From contig CM067367.1 of assembly GCA_034401795.1 (NCBI GenBank), positions 52,216,384 to 52,280,383 on the forward strand: 64,000 nt of DNA. Reading direction: 5' to 3'. Origin of the DNA: Chaetoderma sp. LZ-2023a (Eukaryota; Mollusca; Caudofoveata; Chaetodermatida; Chaetodermatidae). Below are positions 12,120 through 23,774 of the stretch, in pieces; position 1 is the first letter of the stretch; every line of letters begins with the position of its first letter. The position numbers and the translations under genes were made by a program. The notes beneath the pieces are model-generated. The model saw only the letters and a list, made by a program, of their open reading frames with translations, did no database searches and was not told where the DNA came from.

Positions 12120-12345
12120 TGAATTGCTGGTGGCCGCTGGACGCTATTGTTTTCCTGTCAAAATGATTAACATTTGACCCTATCTTAACCAATCAGGATT
12201 TAGAACAATAGCGTTCAGCGGCCACCTGCATGAAGAATAGCGTACACCAGCTCATTTAGAACAATAGCACACAGTGCCCACTTATGAGCAATAGCGTCCA
12301 GCCGACACTTATGAACAATAGCGCACAGCGACCACCTGCATGAAT
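12120..12345. repeat. Extra internal copy of Polinton subterminal repeats
   Basis: Words of the form gaacaatagcg(t/c)(c/a)cag...ccacctgcatga recur about six times, partly in inverted arrangement. They are the same words as in the outer 300 bp of both terminal repeats. The inner copy sits about 550 bp inside the end of the left inverted repeat. Confidence 0.7.
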
Positions 12346-12573
12346 AAATGGGCTCTAGTTAGTAAAAAAGCGATATGGTTTAACTTAAATGCATGTATCG
12401 ACTGCTACATGCTATAAAATTGATTGCAGACGTTAACAGAATTATGTCAAAATAAATAATGAGAGGTTAATGTGTAAAGAAGTTGTCAATATATAGCAAA
12501 CTTATTTTCTTGATAGTAATCTTGTTTCTTAAAGCGAGTAGCGAACTATATTTGACCAGTTAGCATTAGGATA

Positions 12574-13860
12574 TTGATTTATCACATAATTATGGATGAT
12601 AAACTAAATGAACAGGAGAATTCTATTAATGTGATCTTACAGCAGATGGCCAACAAGGATCGCATGGCATTAAACAATGACACTAGACAACATGTGTATC
12701 GGACACCATGTGAAAGCATACTTGACCATGCTCATCAAGTGCCTATCTTCGATCGAACAGAACAACATGTTGTTTAAAATGAAACTAGTGACGACGTGGA
12801 GAATATTATGCAGCAAATATCTACATGCATTCCATTCACTGATGATAATCTTAATCAATATTTGCTGCACGTTGACACTGAGCTATTCGGCAATAATCAT
12901 AAATTTCTAACTGATTATTTAGATAGTGACATCGTACCCACTCCTAACGACACCGTGATGGATGCAAATATTATGTGGCAAATATCTGACTATTTACCGC
13001 ACGAAGTTGTACCTTCATCTACTCAACCTCAGTTCGGTGACTTATTAGATGTAGATGTACCTACACGACAAGTGCCTATCTTTGATCAAACAGAACAACG
13101 CATTGTGCAAAATGAAACTAGTGACGACGTGGAGAACATTATGCAGCAAATATCTGCATGCATTCCATTCACCGATGATGAGCTTGCTCAATATTTGCAG
13201 CATGTTGACCCTGAGCTATTCATCAATAATGAACAATATCTATTAGATCTGTTGGATAATGACAGCGTACCCACTCCTAACGACATCGTGATGGATGCGA
13301 CTATTATGCAGCAAATATCTGACTGTTTACCACCCACTGATGTACCTTCTACCCAAACTCAGTTCAGTAACATATTGGAATATACAAACTATTTAAATGA
13401 GCCTACACATCAAGTGCCTATCTATGTTCAAACAGACCAGCGAATCACGCAAAATGAAACTAGCGATGACGTGGCGAACATTATGCAGCAAATATCTGCA
13501 TGCATTCCATTCACCGATGACAATCTTAATCAATATTTGCAGCATGTTGACACTGAGCTATTGAGCGATAATGATCAATTTCTAACTGATTATTTAGATA
13601 GTGATATCGTACCCATTCCTACTGCCATCTCAATGGATGTGAATATTATGCAGCAAATATCTGACTGTTTACTGCACACTGATATACCTTCTTTTACCCA
13701 ACCTCAGTTGGTTGATGTATTAGCTGTAAATGAGCCTACACAACAAGTGCCTATCTTCGATCAAACAGAATGTTGAATTGCACAAAATGTGCCGAACAGT
13801 ATGCATCAAATATCTGCATGCATTCCACTCACTAATAATGATCATAATCAATATTTGTTA
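12574..13860 (+). pseudogene. Polinton repeat-rich protein region (fossil)
   Basis: Most of this region is one long open stretch (12796-13776) made of units of about 112 residues. Each unit has QVPIFDQTEQRIVQNETSDD, an NIMQQISACIPFTDD block, a QYLQHVDPEL block, a YLLDLLDND-like acidic stretch, then a second half-unit starting IMQQISDCLP. At DNA level the units start near 12800, 13134, 13479 and 13795. It has no zinc finger, membrane segment or catalytic motif that I recognise. Its place just before the polymerase region and its acidic, leucine-patterned units would fit a regulatory or structural protein of the element, but this is inference. It is a fossil part. Confidence 0.6.
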
Positions 13861-14099
13861 TGTGATGGCCATGTTCTATCGATCAATAATGATCAATTCC
13901 ACTTATATAATGTCATCGCATACACTCATATCCGCAACTCAGGTAGGTGGTGGTCTGATCGATTATTCGGACTATATAATGACAAAGAATATACGTAAGT
14001 TCAGTAGTAAAAAATATATCATATTGACGGTACTGAATATAGCGTATCATTTAAGAAATTTCCTATTGCTGATTCACCATTAACTCATTCAGAGTTTAT

Positions 14100-17000
14100 A
14101 TCAGGTGTGGTTAAAAATCTGCTCGATACTTATAGCACCTATAGCAATGTTCAATCAAATGACCATGTAAGAATTAAGATCATTCAATCGACATTGGATG
14201 TGCCTATCACGATGGATTTTATGACGTGGAATAGAATAACAATGGATCAAATTTTGGATTCAATTGAAAAAGTAATTCAGTCAAACACTAACTGCAAGCT
14301 ATCAGATCGCTTTGTGTTTCATGTTTTTTGCATTAAGGACTACAACTCTGGCAGTTGGCATGATATTCACTGCAGTGCTATTGATCGTAAGCTATTAAAT
14401 CTGCTAAATATACATTGCGATGATAAAGACGAGTACAAATGTGTCAAAAAATTTATTATACCTGTCCGTGCAGATAATCCATTCTGTTTCGCAGCCGGTA
14501 TATATTTAGACATAAAATTTATTGAGAAAACCAAAACTCAGATCACTACACACGAATGTCACAATTTGAGTCAAAATAAAACATTAGATGTATATGGCGT
14601 GCGAGTATCATGCAGCATGTTGTATTCCTGAATGTGAGATTAATAGTACTGACCTGTCGAAATTTCATCAACATTTCGGCAACGAATTTGGTATCCACGT
14701 CTACTCTGAGTCAATGCATGAATGTCTATTCGGTAGCGACTTTACTACTACTCTACCATTAATATATTTTTTACATTTGGAATGCGATAATCACATTTCA
14801 TTAATAACGTCTATCACAGCATTTGTTATGGTGCACTATTTCTGTCCCCATTGTGACGTATATCATATAGTAATACCAACGATTGCATAGCATTCTGTCG
14901 CCGATGTTTCTCTGCTAAATCAGGTATCGACGTGTGTAATTCTACTGCCTTATCGCATATGATAATATGTAATAATTGTCATCGTAAGTTTTATAACGAG
15001 CGATGTATGCCAAATCATCACGCAAATGGGGCATGCGAAATAGTAAAGGCCTGTCCCCTCTGCTTCATACATGTAACTAAAGGTGGTGATGAACACGTAT
15101 GCGGAATGACTAAATGTCATGCATGTAAAGAGAAGTTTAATGTTACTGAAGACCATATTTGTTGTCATAAAGTAATTGAAGAAACTGCTATGTCATTATC
15201 GCGTGCGCATGCCATGAAAATAGGTGATGAGGATATAGCGTACAAATCTTATCAAAAATACATCAATTACGATACTGAAACATGTTTAGAATCCCTTAAC
15301 AATAAAGACACTAATCTTGTCAGTGAGCATAAAGTTAATTTCGTGGTAATGAACATATGTTGTGACATGTGCATTGAGCAGCCACTCGAAGCTGCGCTAC
15401 ATGTCAGCGAGGCATGAATAATGAATATGTTCGCTTTCATGGGTTAAACACTATGGATCAGTTTGTTAAATGGTTAACGCGCATAAAATCTAAGTGGTAA
15501 TAAATGTGTCAATCGAAATTATGTTTTCTCTAACCACCTCGTTATTGTGCATAATGCTCATGCAGATGATTCACTTTTAATCCTTCAAAACATATGCAGG
15601 CACATTAACCTTCATCTAAAACCCTCAAACATCATCATGCATGGCCATTCAATTCTCTCATTTGAAATAGGAACAATTCATTTCATCGATTCCATTAACT
15701 TTTTTCATCTTTCATTACATAATGTTGGCGATGCTTTTAATCTTCCTATGTGCAAGGGAATATTTCCCCATCAGCTGAATTCACCTCAGTATTGTGGTAT
15801 GGTAATACCCTTTCCAGAGAGGGAGGTATTCGGCGTACAAAATATGAAAGCAAATGAACTGCTCGAATTTGATTGATGGTACAATGAGCAGATATCTAGA
15901 GACTCACACTACGATGTCGATAAAGATCTCATCGAATATTGTAACGATGATGTAACCATCTTAGGTTTAGCTGTGTCTAGTGGACAAAATCCATTCGTAT
16001 CAGGGATAACGATGGCAGGAGCGTGTAATGTAGCATATCACACTTTTGTCTATGCCCTGATAGCATTCAGACTTTACCTGACTACTCGCTAAGAGCAAAA
16101 CGTACATATAGCATGATCGCTGTTGAATGGATGGAATGGGTTAGTTAAGTGAGGCTTACCAAATCTTATACGTGCTAAACCAGCGTGAGCAAAAGGTTTG
16201 TGGTCTTTATGTAAACGGCATCGCTCCATGCGAAAATATTATTTCCGAGTTTTGCGGGTGTAAATTTCACAGTCATGAGTCTGATTGCTGTGGCAATAAA
16301 TGTGAGCAGACATATTCACCATACTGTGATCAGACATATGAAGAAGCATATTCCGCTTTTCAATATTGCGTTTCATTATTCGAATCGCATGGATATACAG
16401 TGAGAATTATGTGGGCATGCAAGGTTAAGAAACTAATCACTAATACCGATGGACTAAATGATGTTATCACCTAATTGGACTTAGCACACCCCATAGCTAT
16501 GTGTGATGCACTATTTTGTGGGCGTACATCCGTAATTCGATTATTTCTGGAAGCGGATGAACATACTAAGCTAGAATATTTAGACAGCATTTACATGTAC
16601 CCATGATGAAACAGTGATGAAACAATGTCGTTTTCCAGAAGGTGCATACGAGGTAACAAGAGGCGATGATTTGAATGATAAGATGGTGCATGACCTCTTC
16701 GGTTTTCTTAAATACAAAGTCCTCCCTCCTCATGATTTATACTTTCCAGTATTACCTACTAGAATAAGTAATCGGCTCATGTTTGTACTATATGCTGAAT
16801 GCGCAAGAATTGGGCAATCTACCATATGCAAACATGCAGAAGAACAACGTTCCTTATGTGGGATGTGGACCACTCCTGAGCTACAGTTACCTATTCACCA
16901 TCATTATATCATTAAAAATATGTACGAAGTCTGGCATTATTCTGAGTCGTCACAATATGAACAACATGGCGATAAGGAACTATTTTCTGAATACATTAAC

Positions 17001-17160
17001 CACTTCCGCAAAATTAAGCAGGAAAGTAGCGGGTATCCAGACTGGGTCTGTAGTGAAAGCGATAAAGAGCGGTATATACAAGAGTACTATGCGCACGAGG
17101 CTATACAACTTGACATAATCGCACAGTCAAGTTGGTTTCAAAATATTCACCAGACTTAAA
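14100..17160 (+). pseudogene. Polinton protein-primed DNA polymerase B region (fossil)
   Basis: Family B polymerase of the protein-primed type, which would copy the element's own DNA. Blocks recognised in order are an N-terminal domain with WNRITMDQILDSIEKVIQSN, a Cys/His zinc-binding module (CNNCHRKF, CPLC, CHACKEKF, HICC), a YINYDTETC exonuclease block, an HINLHLKPSNIIMHGHSI stretch with FIDSINFFHLSLHNVGDAF, an EYCNDDVTIL block, a YVNGIAPCEN block with FCGCKFH, an MWACK block, an FCGRTS block, and PPHDLYFPVLPTRIS with YEVWHYS. These match Polinton/adintovirus polymerases. The part of the family's length beyond the last block was not recognised. Many breaks make it a non-functional fossil. 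Confidence 0.9.
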
Positions 17161-17189
17161 TAACCACTGCGCCATGATTTAGATACCTG

Positions 17190-17287
17190 TGGCAGTCATT
17201 CCATTGGTAAATTGTCAAAATAGTCTTCTCTCGGTCGGCAAATGTGTCTTCCTCTAGTCCGCAAAGGTGTTTGCCATTAAAGGGTTA
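17190..17287. repeat. Foldback family B fragment inside the Polinton
   Basis: The right half of a family B hairpin (cattccattggtaaattgtc, ttctctcggtcggcaaatg, ending taaagggttaa) lies directly after the polymerase region. It marks the insertion of one element into another. Confidence 0.75.
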
Positions 17288-17307
17288 AGTACGATATATT
17301 ATTTTCA

Positions 17308-17700
17308 GGACCAAGTTTAGTCACTAAATGGTTATGTACTGATTTGTGCCAGTTGTGTATGACATCATGGTTTAGGCGCGTCACCGATGTAATATATGTT
17401 AAACAATTGATAACGCCACGATATCATTGCCTTTAATTAATATATTGTCTTAATATTGCAGTATTAGTAAACATACCATTGTATCGCAGTTTGATGCAGG
17501 ACCAAATTTAGTCACTAAAGAGTAAAGTACTGATTTGTACTGGTTGTGTATGACATAATGGTTTAGGTGCATCACCGATGTGATATATGTTAAACAACTG
17601 TTAACACCATAATATCGATACCCTTAATAGCATTGCCTTTAATTAATATATTGTTTTAATATTTAGTATTGGTAAACATATTGTTGTATCATAGTTTGAT
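17308..17700 (+). repeat. 190-bp direct repeat inside the Polinton
   Basis: Two head-to-tail copies begin ggaccaa(g/a)tttagtcacta at about 17308 and 17499. Both continue through tgtgtatgacat(c/a)atggttt and a ttaattaatatattgt block. They are about 85-90% alike by eye, so the duplication is not recent. No frame is recognised. Confidence 0.85.
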
Positions 17701-19030
17701 GTTGTGTACTAGAATCATATCGATGTAATATGTTGTGTCGTTTACGATGTCAGTATTAATAAACCAAATTTTAAATGACTAAATTTGTTTACTCGTTGTC
17801 AGTCATGCCATTGAATGGTGCACCCATCACCCCCACCCTCTATTGGTAATATGCATCAGTATGCTAATGCAGCACTTTAAAACACATCTGCACGTATTGA
17901 ACACACACCAAAAACATGCTATGAAATGCAGCTGAATAGAGCACTGTGGTGATCTCTCCATAACATGTGACAAAATGCAGGCTGAAGCACGCAGTACTTT
18001 ACAACACACGCCATCAGCATTTTGATCTTTAACAAATAATGACTGGTGAGTGTGCAATATTTATGGAGTAACTGTTCAAAGATTAGTGGGCATTATGTGC
18101 GCATTTCAGTCAGTCATGTCTCGTAAACGTGATCATGCTTCATTACGTCATATCACGTCATCGTCCTACTGTTAGGGTTACCACTGATATATAATGTTTT
18201 TTTAAAATTCGCATATGAAATGACTTTCTTCATAATAATCTTCACCTAACCATCTCTTAGAGATAAAACATGATGAGCGAAAACATATTTGATATGTAGA
18301 AAATGGTTTTGAAAATTCATATATGAAATGACTGCCTTTATAATAATAGTATCAGGATTACATACTGAAAAGCACTTAAATAGCATATGTATATTTTTAC
18401 TGAAAAATGTCATAACTATGTCATGTTGATGGTTTAAAATGGTTTGTATAACATTGCGGTAACTATTTTCAAGTATAGGAAAGCTTCTTTTTTTTTTTAA
18501 ACTTTCAACTGGAATAACTGGCTAAAACATATACCCAGCAGGCACATGATGTTGTTACAACATTGAATCCATATTGAAATCACGTCATGAACCTCATGTG
18601 CCTTTTGGGATATTTCATATGTTTAACTGTGGCTTGTTACATATCATTAGTTTTAATGAGCCACCCGCCTCCCACCCGGGCCAAAAATACAGATCCGTGT
18701 GTATGCAGCTAGACACGTGCCATTCAGAATATTGGAACGGCTGTCGCAGAGCATGAGTTTACGCTTTACCACTCTCTGCAATAAAATCCAGCTCATAAAT
18801 AACTTTTTTCAATGCCGAGTAAAATGAGTTTTTACAAATTTGAATATAATTGGACGCCAATGGTATTATGATCTTTGTCAATAATGACTGGTGAGTGTGC
18901 ATTATTGATGTAGTAATGGTTCAAAGGGTCGCCACCAATATTTATATAAGCGTTTGTGCATATGCTATGCCAGTTTAATGATTACGTTTGCGAGTGAATG
19001 TGATGGCGTCAATGCTTGAATGTGATGGCG
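17701..19030. other. Polinton interior without a recognised gene
   Basis: Where Polintons usually carry further structural genes, I recognise none. A block aataatgactggtgagtgtg followed by catta/atatttatg...gta(a)ctgttcaaag occurs at 18034 and again at 18883, an imperfect direct repeat about 845 bp apart. The rest is A/T-rich with short frames only. Confidence 0.5.
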
Positions 19031-19039
19031 TCAATGCTT

Positions 19040-19600
19040 GACTGTAATACGATGTTACATCACCCCTTTACCATGATTGTCTGTGGTCCGATGCAGTGTG
19101 ATAAAACTGAAATGATAAAAGCATTAATAAGAGATCCATCGGCAATTACTCCTCCTCCACAGAGGATCATGTACCGCTATGATGTGTGGCAAGATGGATA
19201 TAATGATTTAGCATAAGAAGTAGAATTTAAAGAGGGGGTAAATGTTGAATTAGACAGAAGTTGTAGGACATTGGTGATACGGGATGATTTGATGAATAAA
19301 TGTGATGAAAATGTGGGTGACTTATTTACTAAACGTTCTCATCATGAGAACTGTAGCATTATCTTTGTAGCACAAAATCTTTTTCACAAGTCACATAATC
19401 AGCATGACTTATCAGTTACTGTCACTACATGGTATTGTTTAAGAATCCATGTGATGCATCCTATATATGCTCTTTATCCAATCAGATGTATCCTTGTAAT
19501 ACAAAGTATTTGATAGAAGCATATAAGGATGCTACACACACACACCTCACTCATATCTACTTTTGGATTTGAAATAGTCAACACCAGACAATATTAGACT
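19040..19600 (+). pseudogene. Polinton packaging ATPase region (fossil)
   Basis: Belongs to the A32/FtsK-HerA ATPases that drive genome packaging in Polintons and related DNA viruses. Visible are HHPFTMIVCGPMQCDKT (the P-loop region), PPPQRIMYRYDVWQ, a LVIRDDLM block at the Walker B position followed by DLFTKRSHHENCSIIFVAQN, and in the following sequence a QMYPCNTKYLIEAYKDATHT block and LLLDLK. The order and spacing agree with the family. It is broken and not functional. Confidence 0.85.
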
Positions 19601-19632
19601 CCATTCAACTGTTCATCGAAAGGACGTCTGTT

Positions 19633-19986
19633 ATGTGTATATACCAAAGAAGTGAAAAAATGGCACCACGTAATATAGGACAGCATTTACCTATGCTACA
19701 ATATCTGGCCAAAGTAAAACCAAATGATGTACTCAAACAATGTTCAAATGAATTTATAGATGTGCTATGCGAGTCATGCCTTAATATATTACGCGGAAAT
19801 GTCTGGCTTACTAAATCACAATACAAGCAACTGAGTAAATATAAATGGCATATGCATGCGCTGACCAATCATGGAGTACCATACGCATGTAAAAGACATC
19901 TGTTGCAGACAGGTGGATTTTTGGGAGCCATATTACCTCCAGTGATTGGCACACTAGCGCCATTAATTGGTAAACTAGTCATGTGA
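19633..19986 (+). pseudogene. Small conserved Polinton protein, fossil
   Basis: A 117-residue open stretch. It starts MCIYQRSEKMAPRNIGQHLP, has a basic middle (ITKSQYK-like LTKSQYKQLSKYKWHMHAL) and ends in a glycine/proline-rich hydrophobic tail (GGFLGAILPPVIGTLAPLIG). A short protein with the pattern 'KxKP...LCExxLNxLxGNxxLT...K...GGFLxxLL' lies after the ATPase in many Polintons and adintoviruses. It may be a virion-core or membrane-active protein, which is inference from family context. The reading above is from memory of the family. Confidence 0.6.
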
Positions 19987-19990
19987 GAAG

Positions 19991-20788
19991 ATGGAACATG
20001 TACGTAAGATGGCCTTAGTACCACACGAATTGATAGGCAATTTAAATGAACAGAGTAAAATATCTCTGCTGCAGGCAAACCCAGCGATATGTAAAGCTAT
20101 TAGTCTCGACAACGAGATATCCAATATATTAATGCCACATGATATGTCTGCGCATGAAAAGTCAACATCGTATTTGCAAGTATTGGATAAATATAGGCAC
20201 TACTATCAGCAATCAATAGGGCATCAATATCACATGCCACCTCTTCAACCCATACCTACGTCAGATGCACTGCCTACACAAATACTTGATCATACAATGA
20301 AGGGAATACTAAAGACATATACGACAAAAGCCAGTGGAATAATTGATATTTTGCGCTCAGTTCCTGAACGTTTTGATGTTAATGATCTAAGCGAAGTAAT
20401 GATAGAGGGCATCTTTTACCCGAAAATTAATGTACTCGATCTGCTTGCAAACGTTGTTGCTCATGGGCGCAAACCTCGACACATCAGTATGCTCGATGTC
20501 GCAGAGGGCAAGTTTCTTAACCTGCTACATGACTTAAACATACCACGCAGATTTGTCGGACAAGAAAAAACATTGCAGCAGATATATAATGTCAATGATA
20601 ATGATGATAGCGTCAGTGAGTACACACCTTCTGCCGCGAGTAAAAAGATGTGTAGAAAAAGTACAGGTACACCATCTGTTAGTGAGTACACGCCTTCTCT
20701 AGTGGGTAACAGGAAGAAAAAGACCAAAGCAAAGAGAAAGACTACATTGGTGTGGGTGAATTTAGAAGCATTCTGCCTCCTTTGGTGA
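19991..20788 (+). pseudogene. Conserved Polinton 'KMALVP' protein, fossil
   Basis: A 265-residue stretch starting four bases after the previous one. It has RKMALVPHELIGNL, an ILMPHDMSAHEKSTSYLQVL block, an IIDILRSVP block, an EGIFYPKINVLDLLANVV block and a low-complexity Ser/Thr/Lys-rich end with two copies of SVSEYTPS. The first two blocks are typical of a protein of unknown function found in many bilaterian Polintons. Its tight spacing after the previous stretch suggests co-expression in the living element. Treated as a fossil part. Confidence 0.65.
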
Positions 20789-20789
20789 A

Positions 20790-20996
20790 AAGGAAAAGCT
20801 ATACAATGCATTTAAAGGTAAAATACCATGTGTCTATATTGAAGAATGGTTAAAACGTGAGGATGTATACACCCTTCACAGACCACGGAGAACAAAGTTT
20901 ACCAGATGTAAGATAATAGTAATGGCTGTCGACGAGTTATGGCAGGCAGATCTGTCCTCAATGGGAATGCTAGCCATGGAAAACGATGACGTGCCA
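20790..20996 (+). pseudogene. Polinton integrase fragment (fossil)
   Basis: The reading EEWLKREDVYTLHRPRR followed by a VDELWQADLSSM block fits the start of the retroviral-type (DDE) integrase core of Polintons, whose first catalytic Asp lies in WQADL. Only part of the family's length is recognisable before the right terminal repeat begins. It is not functional. Confidence 0.7.
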
Positions 20997-21003
20997 CTTT
21001 AAC

Positions 21004-21508
21004 GACCACTCCTTAAATACGATAGATACATGATTATTATCTATATAATATTATACAACATCGCTTAGTTTACCTATTACCTGTATAACGCAATGCTCTG
21101 ATTTTTTTGAAAATTAAATGACGGGGGCCAAAATATCTTTTTAACCACAAAAGGGGGAAGGGGTGTCGCCGGCCACCTAATTAATACGTTAAACACAACA
21201 AGAACATGGGCACGTGTGTCAATACCTATTTAAAAACACATTAATCTATGCATTAACACGTCATAACAGACAATAGCCTGTAGCCAGACATTTAGAGCAG
21301 ATACCTGCATGAACAATAGCAGCCACCCGCTCATTTAGAACAATAGCGGACACCCGCTCATTTAGAACAATAGCATACAGCGTCCACCCGCTCATTTAGA
21401 ACGATAGACTCCACCCATTCATTCAAGTCAACCAATCAGAACGCAATATTTAAATAGGTCAAGAGCTCATTTGCATAATAATAGCAGCCAGCCGCCCCCT
21501 AGACTACT
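21004..21508 (-). repeat. Polinton right terminal inverted repeat
   Basis: Complement of 11039-11590, from gaccactcctt to the terminal ctagactact. It includes four copies of acccgctcatttagaac with caatag-type words. It differs from the left copy by scattered substitutions and several small length changes. Confidence 0.9.
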
Positions 21509-21689
21509 GACAAGCAGTTAACAGAAAAATGGTCCCTCTGAATTCGTCCTAAAATTCAAATCTGTCGCACATCTGTAGCACAAAATGAGGTCAAGAATTT
21601 GCTGACGTTGCGTGGATGTTGATATCACACGAACCACTAGGTGGATCGTATCGATGTTAATTTCTGTATCAAGCTGGTGATACAGAGGT

Positions 21690-21885
21690 AAAGGTGGCAC
21701 CAAAATCAACACGATCCACATTGTTGCTTTTACTGTCCGCTACGGAGCTAGAATGGGTCCCGATCTGTCTGGTCTCCGAAGTGGAGTCTGTGTAACAGTC
21801 TAGTCGTTGTGATGACGTAATAATATGGCTGGTCAATACATTAGAGGTGTATTCTCGAAGAAGCCGGGCCACTATTTTTAGATTG
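21690..21885 (-). repeat. Dispersed repeat F with a shared open frame
   Basis: On the minus strand this reads LLREYTSNVLTSHIITSSQR then a DCYTDSTSETRQIGTHSSS block. It matches 52787-52955 (plus) over about 160 bp with no length change, and the same frame stays open in both. Similarity extends a little upstream and stops after gtggatcgtg. I do not recognise the peptide. Confidence 0.6.
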
Positions 21886-22310
21886 TTCGCAGAAATGACG
21901 TTGATTTACTTGATAACGAGTTTTCTAAATTTACCCTGGAACAAATATTAGTAAAATTATAAGCAAATTCAAATTAAATCTATCATGAGACACATTAATA
22001 ATGTATTATTAAGGGTAATACGACAAATGAGATGTTAGATATGATTTTAAAGAAGATCGTGAACATAGATTTAAGATATGTGTGGTTTGAGAAGAAAATA
22101 AAAACATGTTCAAATTCAAACTCTCGCCAAAAATTCCGCCCAAAAGAGATCGATGGGGATTTTTAGTATGTGATTCTGGGTGACCTACCGAATCAAAGGA
22201 CATAAAAAAGACTTAGGTGAGAATTTTGTCTATGTTGACCCACCAAAACTGGCTCCTACAACTAGACTATACTACTACTACCCACAACTATAATACATTC
22301 GTTACGTATT
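21886..22310. other. No gene recognised
   Basis: A/T-rich sequence. The 64-codon frame has no family features. Confidence 0.4.
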
Positions 22311-22314
22311 TGTC

Positions 22315-22395
22315 AAAATGCTGCTGAATATTTTGCCTTAGGCAGCACCAGCTTGCAGTCAAACTGGTTTCAAAATATTCAACGGCTTAATCATG
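22315..22395. repeat. Isolated family A hairpin
   Basis: gctgctgaatattttg pairs with its complement caaaatattcaacggc across an interrupted arm. The surrounding family A segments are missing. Confidence 0.55.
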
Positions 22396-22599
22396 ACTGT
22401 AAAAGTGAGATACTGGGATTACAGGTTGAAATGGGCAATGCGATAGTTGTTTTTGATTTGAGGCCCCTTATTTTTCAGCGCACCGGGGCGGGAACCCAGT
22501 TAACGCTTGCCTCAATCCGGTTCTGACTTCGACGCCGTCAGAATGATGGTTGTTGTCTCTACCTGAACACTGGGTAACGAATAGAGGAATTTAGTGCTA

Positions 22600-22980
22600 G
22601 CTATGCTCCACCCATCTTCGGCTAAGCCCCGCCCATATGCACTGGGCGCGCCGTGTTGAGATCGATTTATAGTTTGACGTTTGACATCCCAGAATCACTT
22701 TTTCAAGGTAACTATACAGGTAAGCTGTTGACTATCTTGAATCTAATTTGATTAGGTGCTGTTGCTGTCTAAGTCAAATTATTTGCAAACCGCTTAACAA
22801 GATGTTTATTGCATAATAAATCCATCAAAGACACACTATTCGTACACATGACGGACTTTTTCAGCTTCGTGACGGACTATTATCTGTCAGTTATGATTGT
22901 GACGTCAGCCTACATGAGACGTAATTGATTATGACTTCATATACTTGAGTGACAGATCGGATTCATTCATTATTTCACCC
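22600..22980 (-). repeat. Foldback family A, diverged copy
   Basis: It has the agctatgctccacccatctt end, gtgttgagatcgat, a decayed hairpin near 22720-22800, the tattcgtacac block, and a TGACGTCA site near 22899 followed by tacatgagacgtaattgatta. Confidence 0.6.
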
Positions 22981-23039
22981 GTCGATACGTTGCATTGTGT
23001 CTACCATGACCAGCCCTAATAGCGCTGAGGGTACGTAGT

Positions 23040-23235
23040 GTGCATGTAACGCGCCAATACCGAATTTGCGCCGGTTAATAAGACTCGTTAAAGGCAGAAA
23101 TGTGTGTACTTTGATACTGTTTTATATCGGCCCATTATATCAACTTCAATGTTGGCCCCCTGCGCCGTTGACCAACGGGCGCTCCGATCTCAAATTCTCC
23201 ACGGCGCAAATTCGATATTGGCGCGTTACACGCAC
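23040..23235. repeat. 196-bp MITE with 34-bp inverted ends
   Basis: The ends gtgcatgtaacgcgccaata and its continuation through cgaatttgcgccg are matched at 23202-23235 in inverted form with two or three changes. The interior has no transposase. No clear target duplication was found. Confidence 0.7.
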
Positions 23236-23770
23236 TTGGTAATGCCATGTATGAGATGGATTGTTCTCGCTGTATTAAACCGCTTCCTTACGTTTCAGGT
23301 CTCATTCTGAACTGATTTCATTGCAATCAGAAATGGTACTAGCATCGTCGCAGTTTGCGCTAGTGTCACCCACACTGACACTCTTCTTGCTTTATGCTTC
23401 ACCTGTTGCTAGCTTGCTTTGAGTTGTGAGTTTTTGTAACGAGCATTTGTTTTAGGTACAGTTGATAACTATACTTTGTACCCCAACCTGGATGACCATA
23501 GACCGATCTGAATCTGACCGCTTTTCTTTGAGCAATCAAATTTGTGTGACAATATATGGCGTGCAAGTCTACTACGGTCAATAAATCCCTCATGATCACA
23601 GCGACCTGGCATTATATAAGCTATCCCGCCAAATTAAGGTAACGGGTCCATCAGGGGTGGGTTTTGCCACCAGCAGATTTCAGTCAACCAGTATAAGATA
23701 TTCAGCATGTTTCTTATCAATTTAGTCAGCTCTAGATAAGGGTTTCAGAAAAACAACATAAATTTGCGAT
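23236..23770. other. No gene recognised
   Basis: No frame, RNA gene or repeat is recognised. Confidence 0.4.
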
Positions 23771-23774
23771 TCGC

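Larger units (their letters stand above)
11039..21508 (+). mobile_element. Polinton (Maverick/adintovirus-like) fossil
   Basis: The boundaries are exact. The left end agtagtctaggggg at 11039 is the complement of the right end at 21508, and both are flanked by the 6-bp direct repeat gacaag (11033-11038 and 21509-21514), the duplication length known for Polintons. The 10.47-kb interior runs left to right as: inverted repeat with subterminal repeats, repeat-rich protein region, protein-primed family B DNA polymerase, spacer, A32/FtsK-like packaging ATPase, two small conserved proteins, part of a retroviral-type integrase, inverted repeat. I did not recognise capsid or protease genes. Many breaks spread over every gene, together with a foldback family B fragment inside it, show an old copy that no longer works. 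The inverted repeats have drifted by substitutions and small length changes, consistent with considerable age. Confidence 0.93.

Noticed and set aside
14950-15168. 72-codon minus frame inside the Polinton
   Set aside because: It is antisense to the zinc-binding module of the polymerase region.
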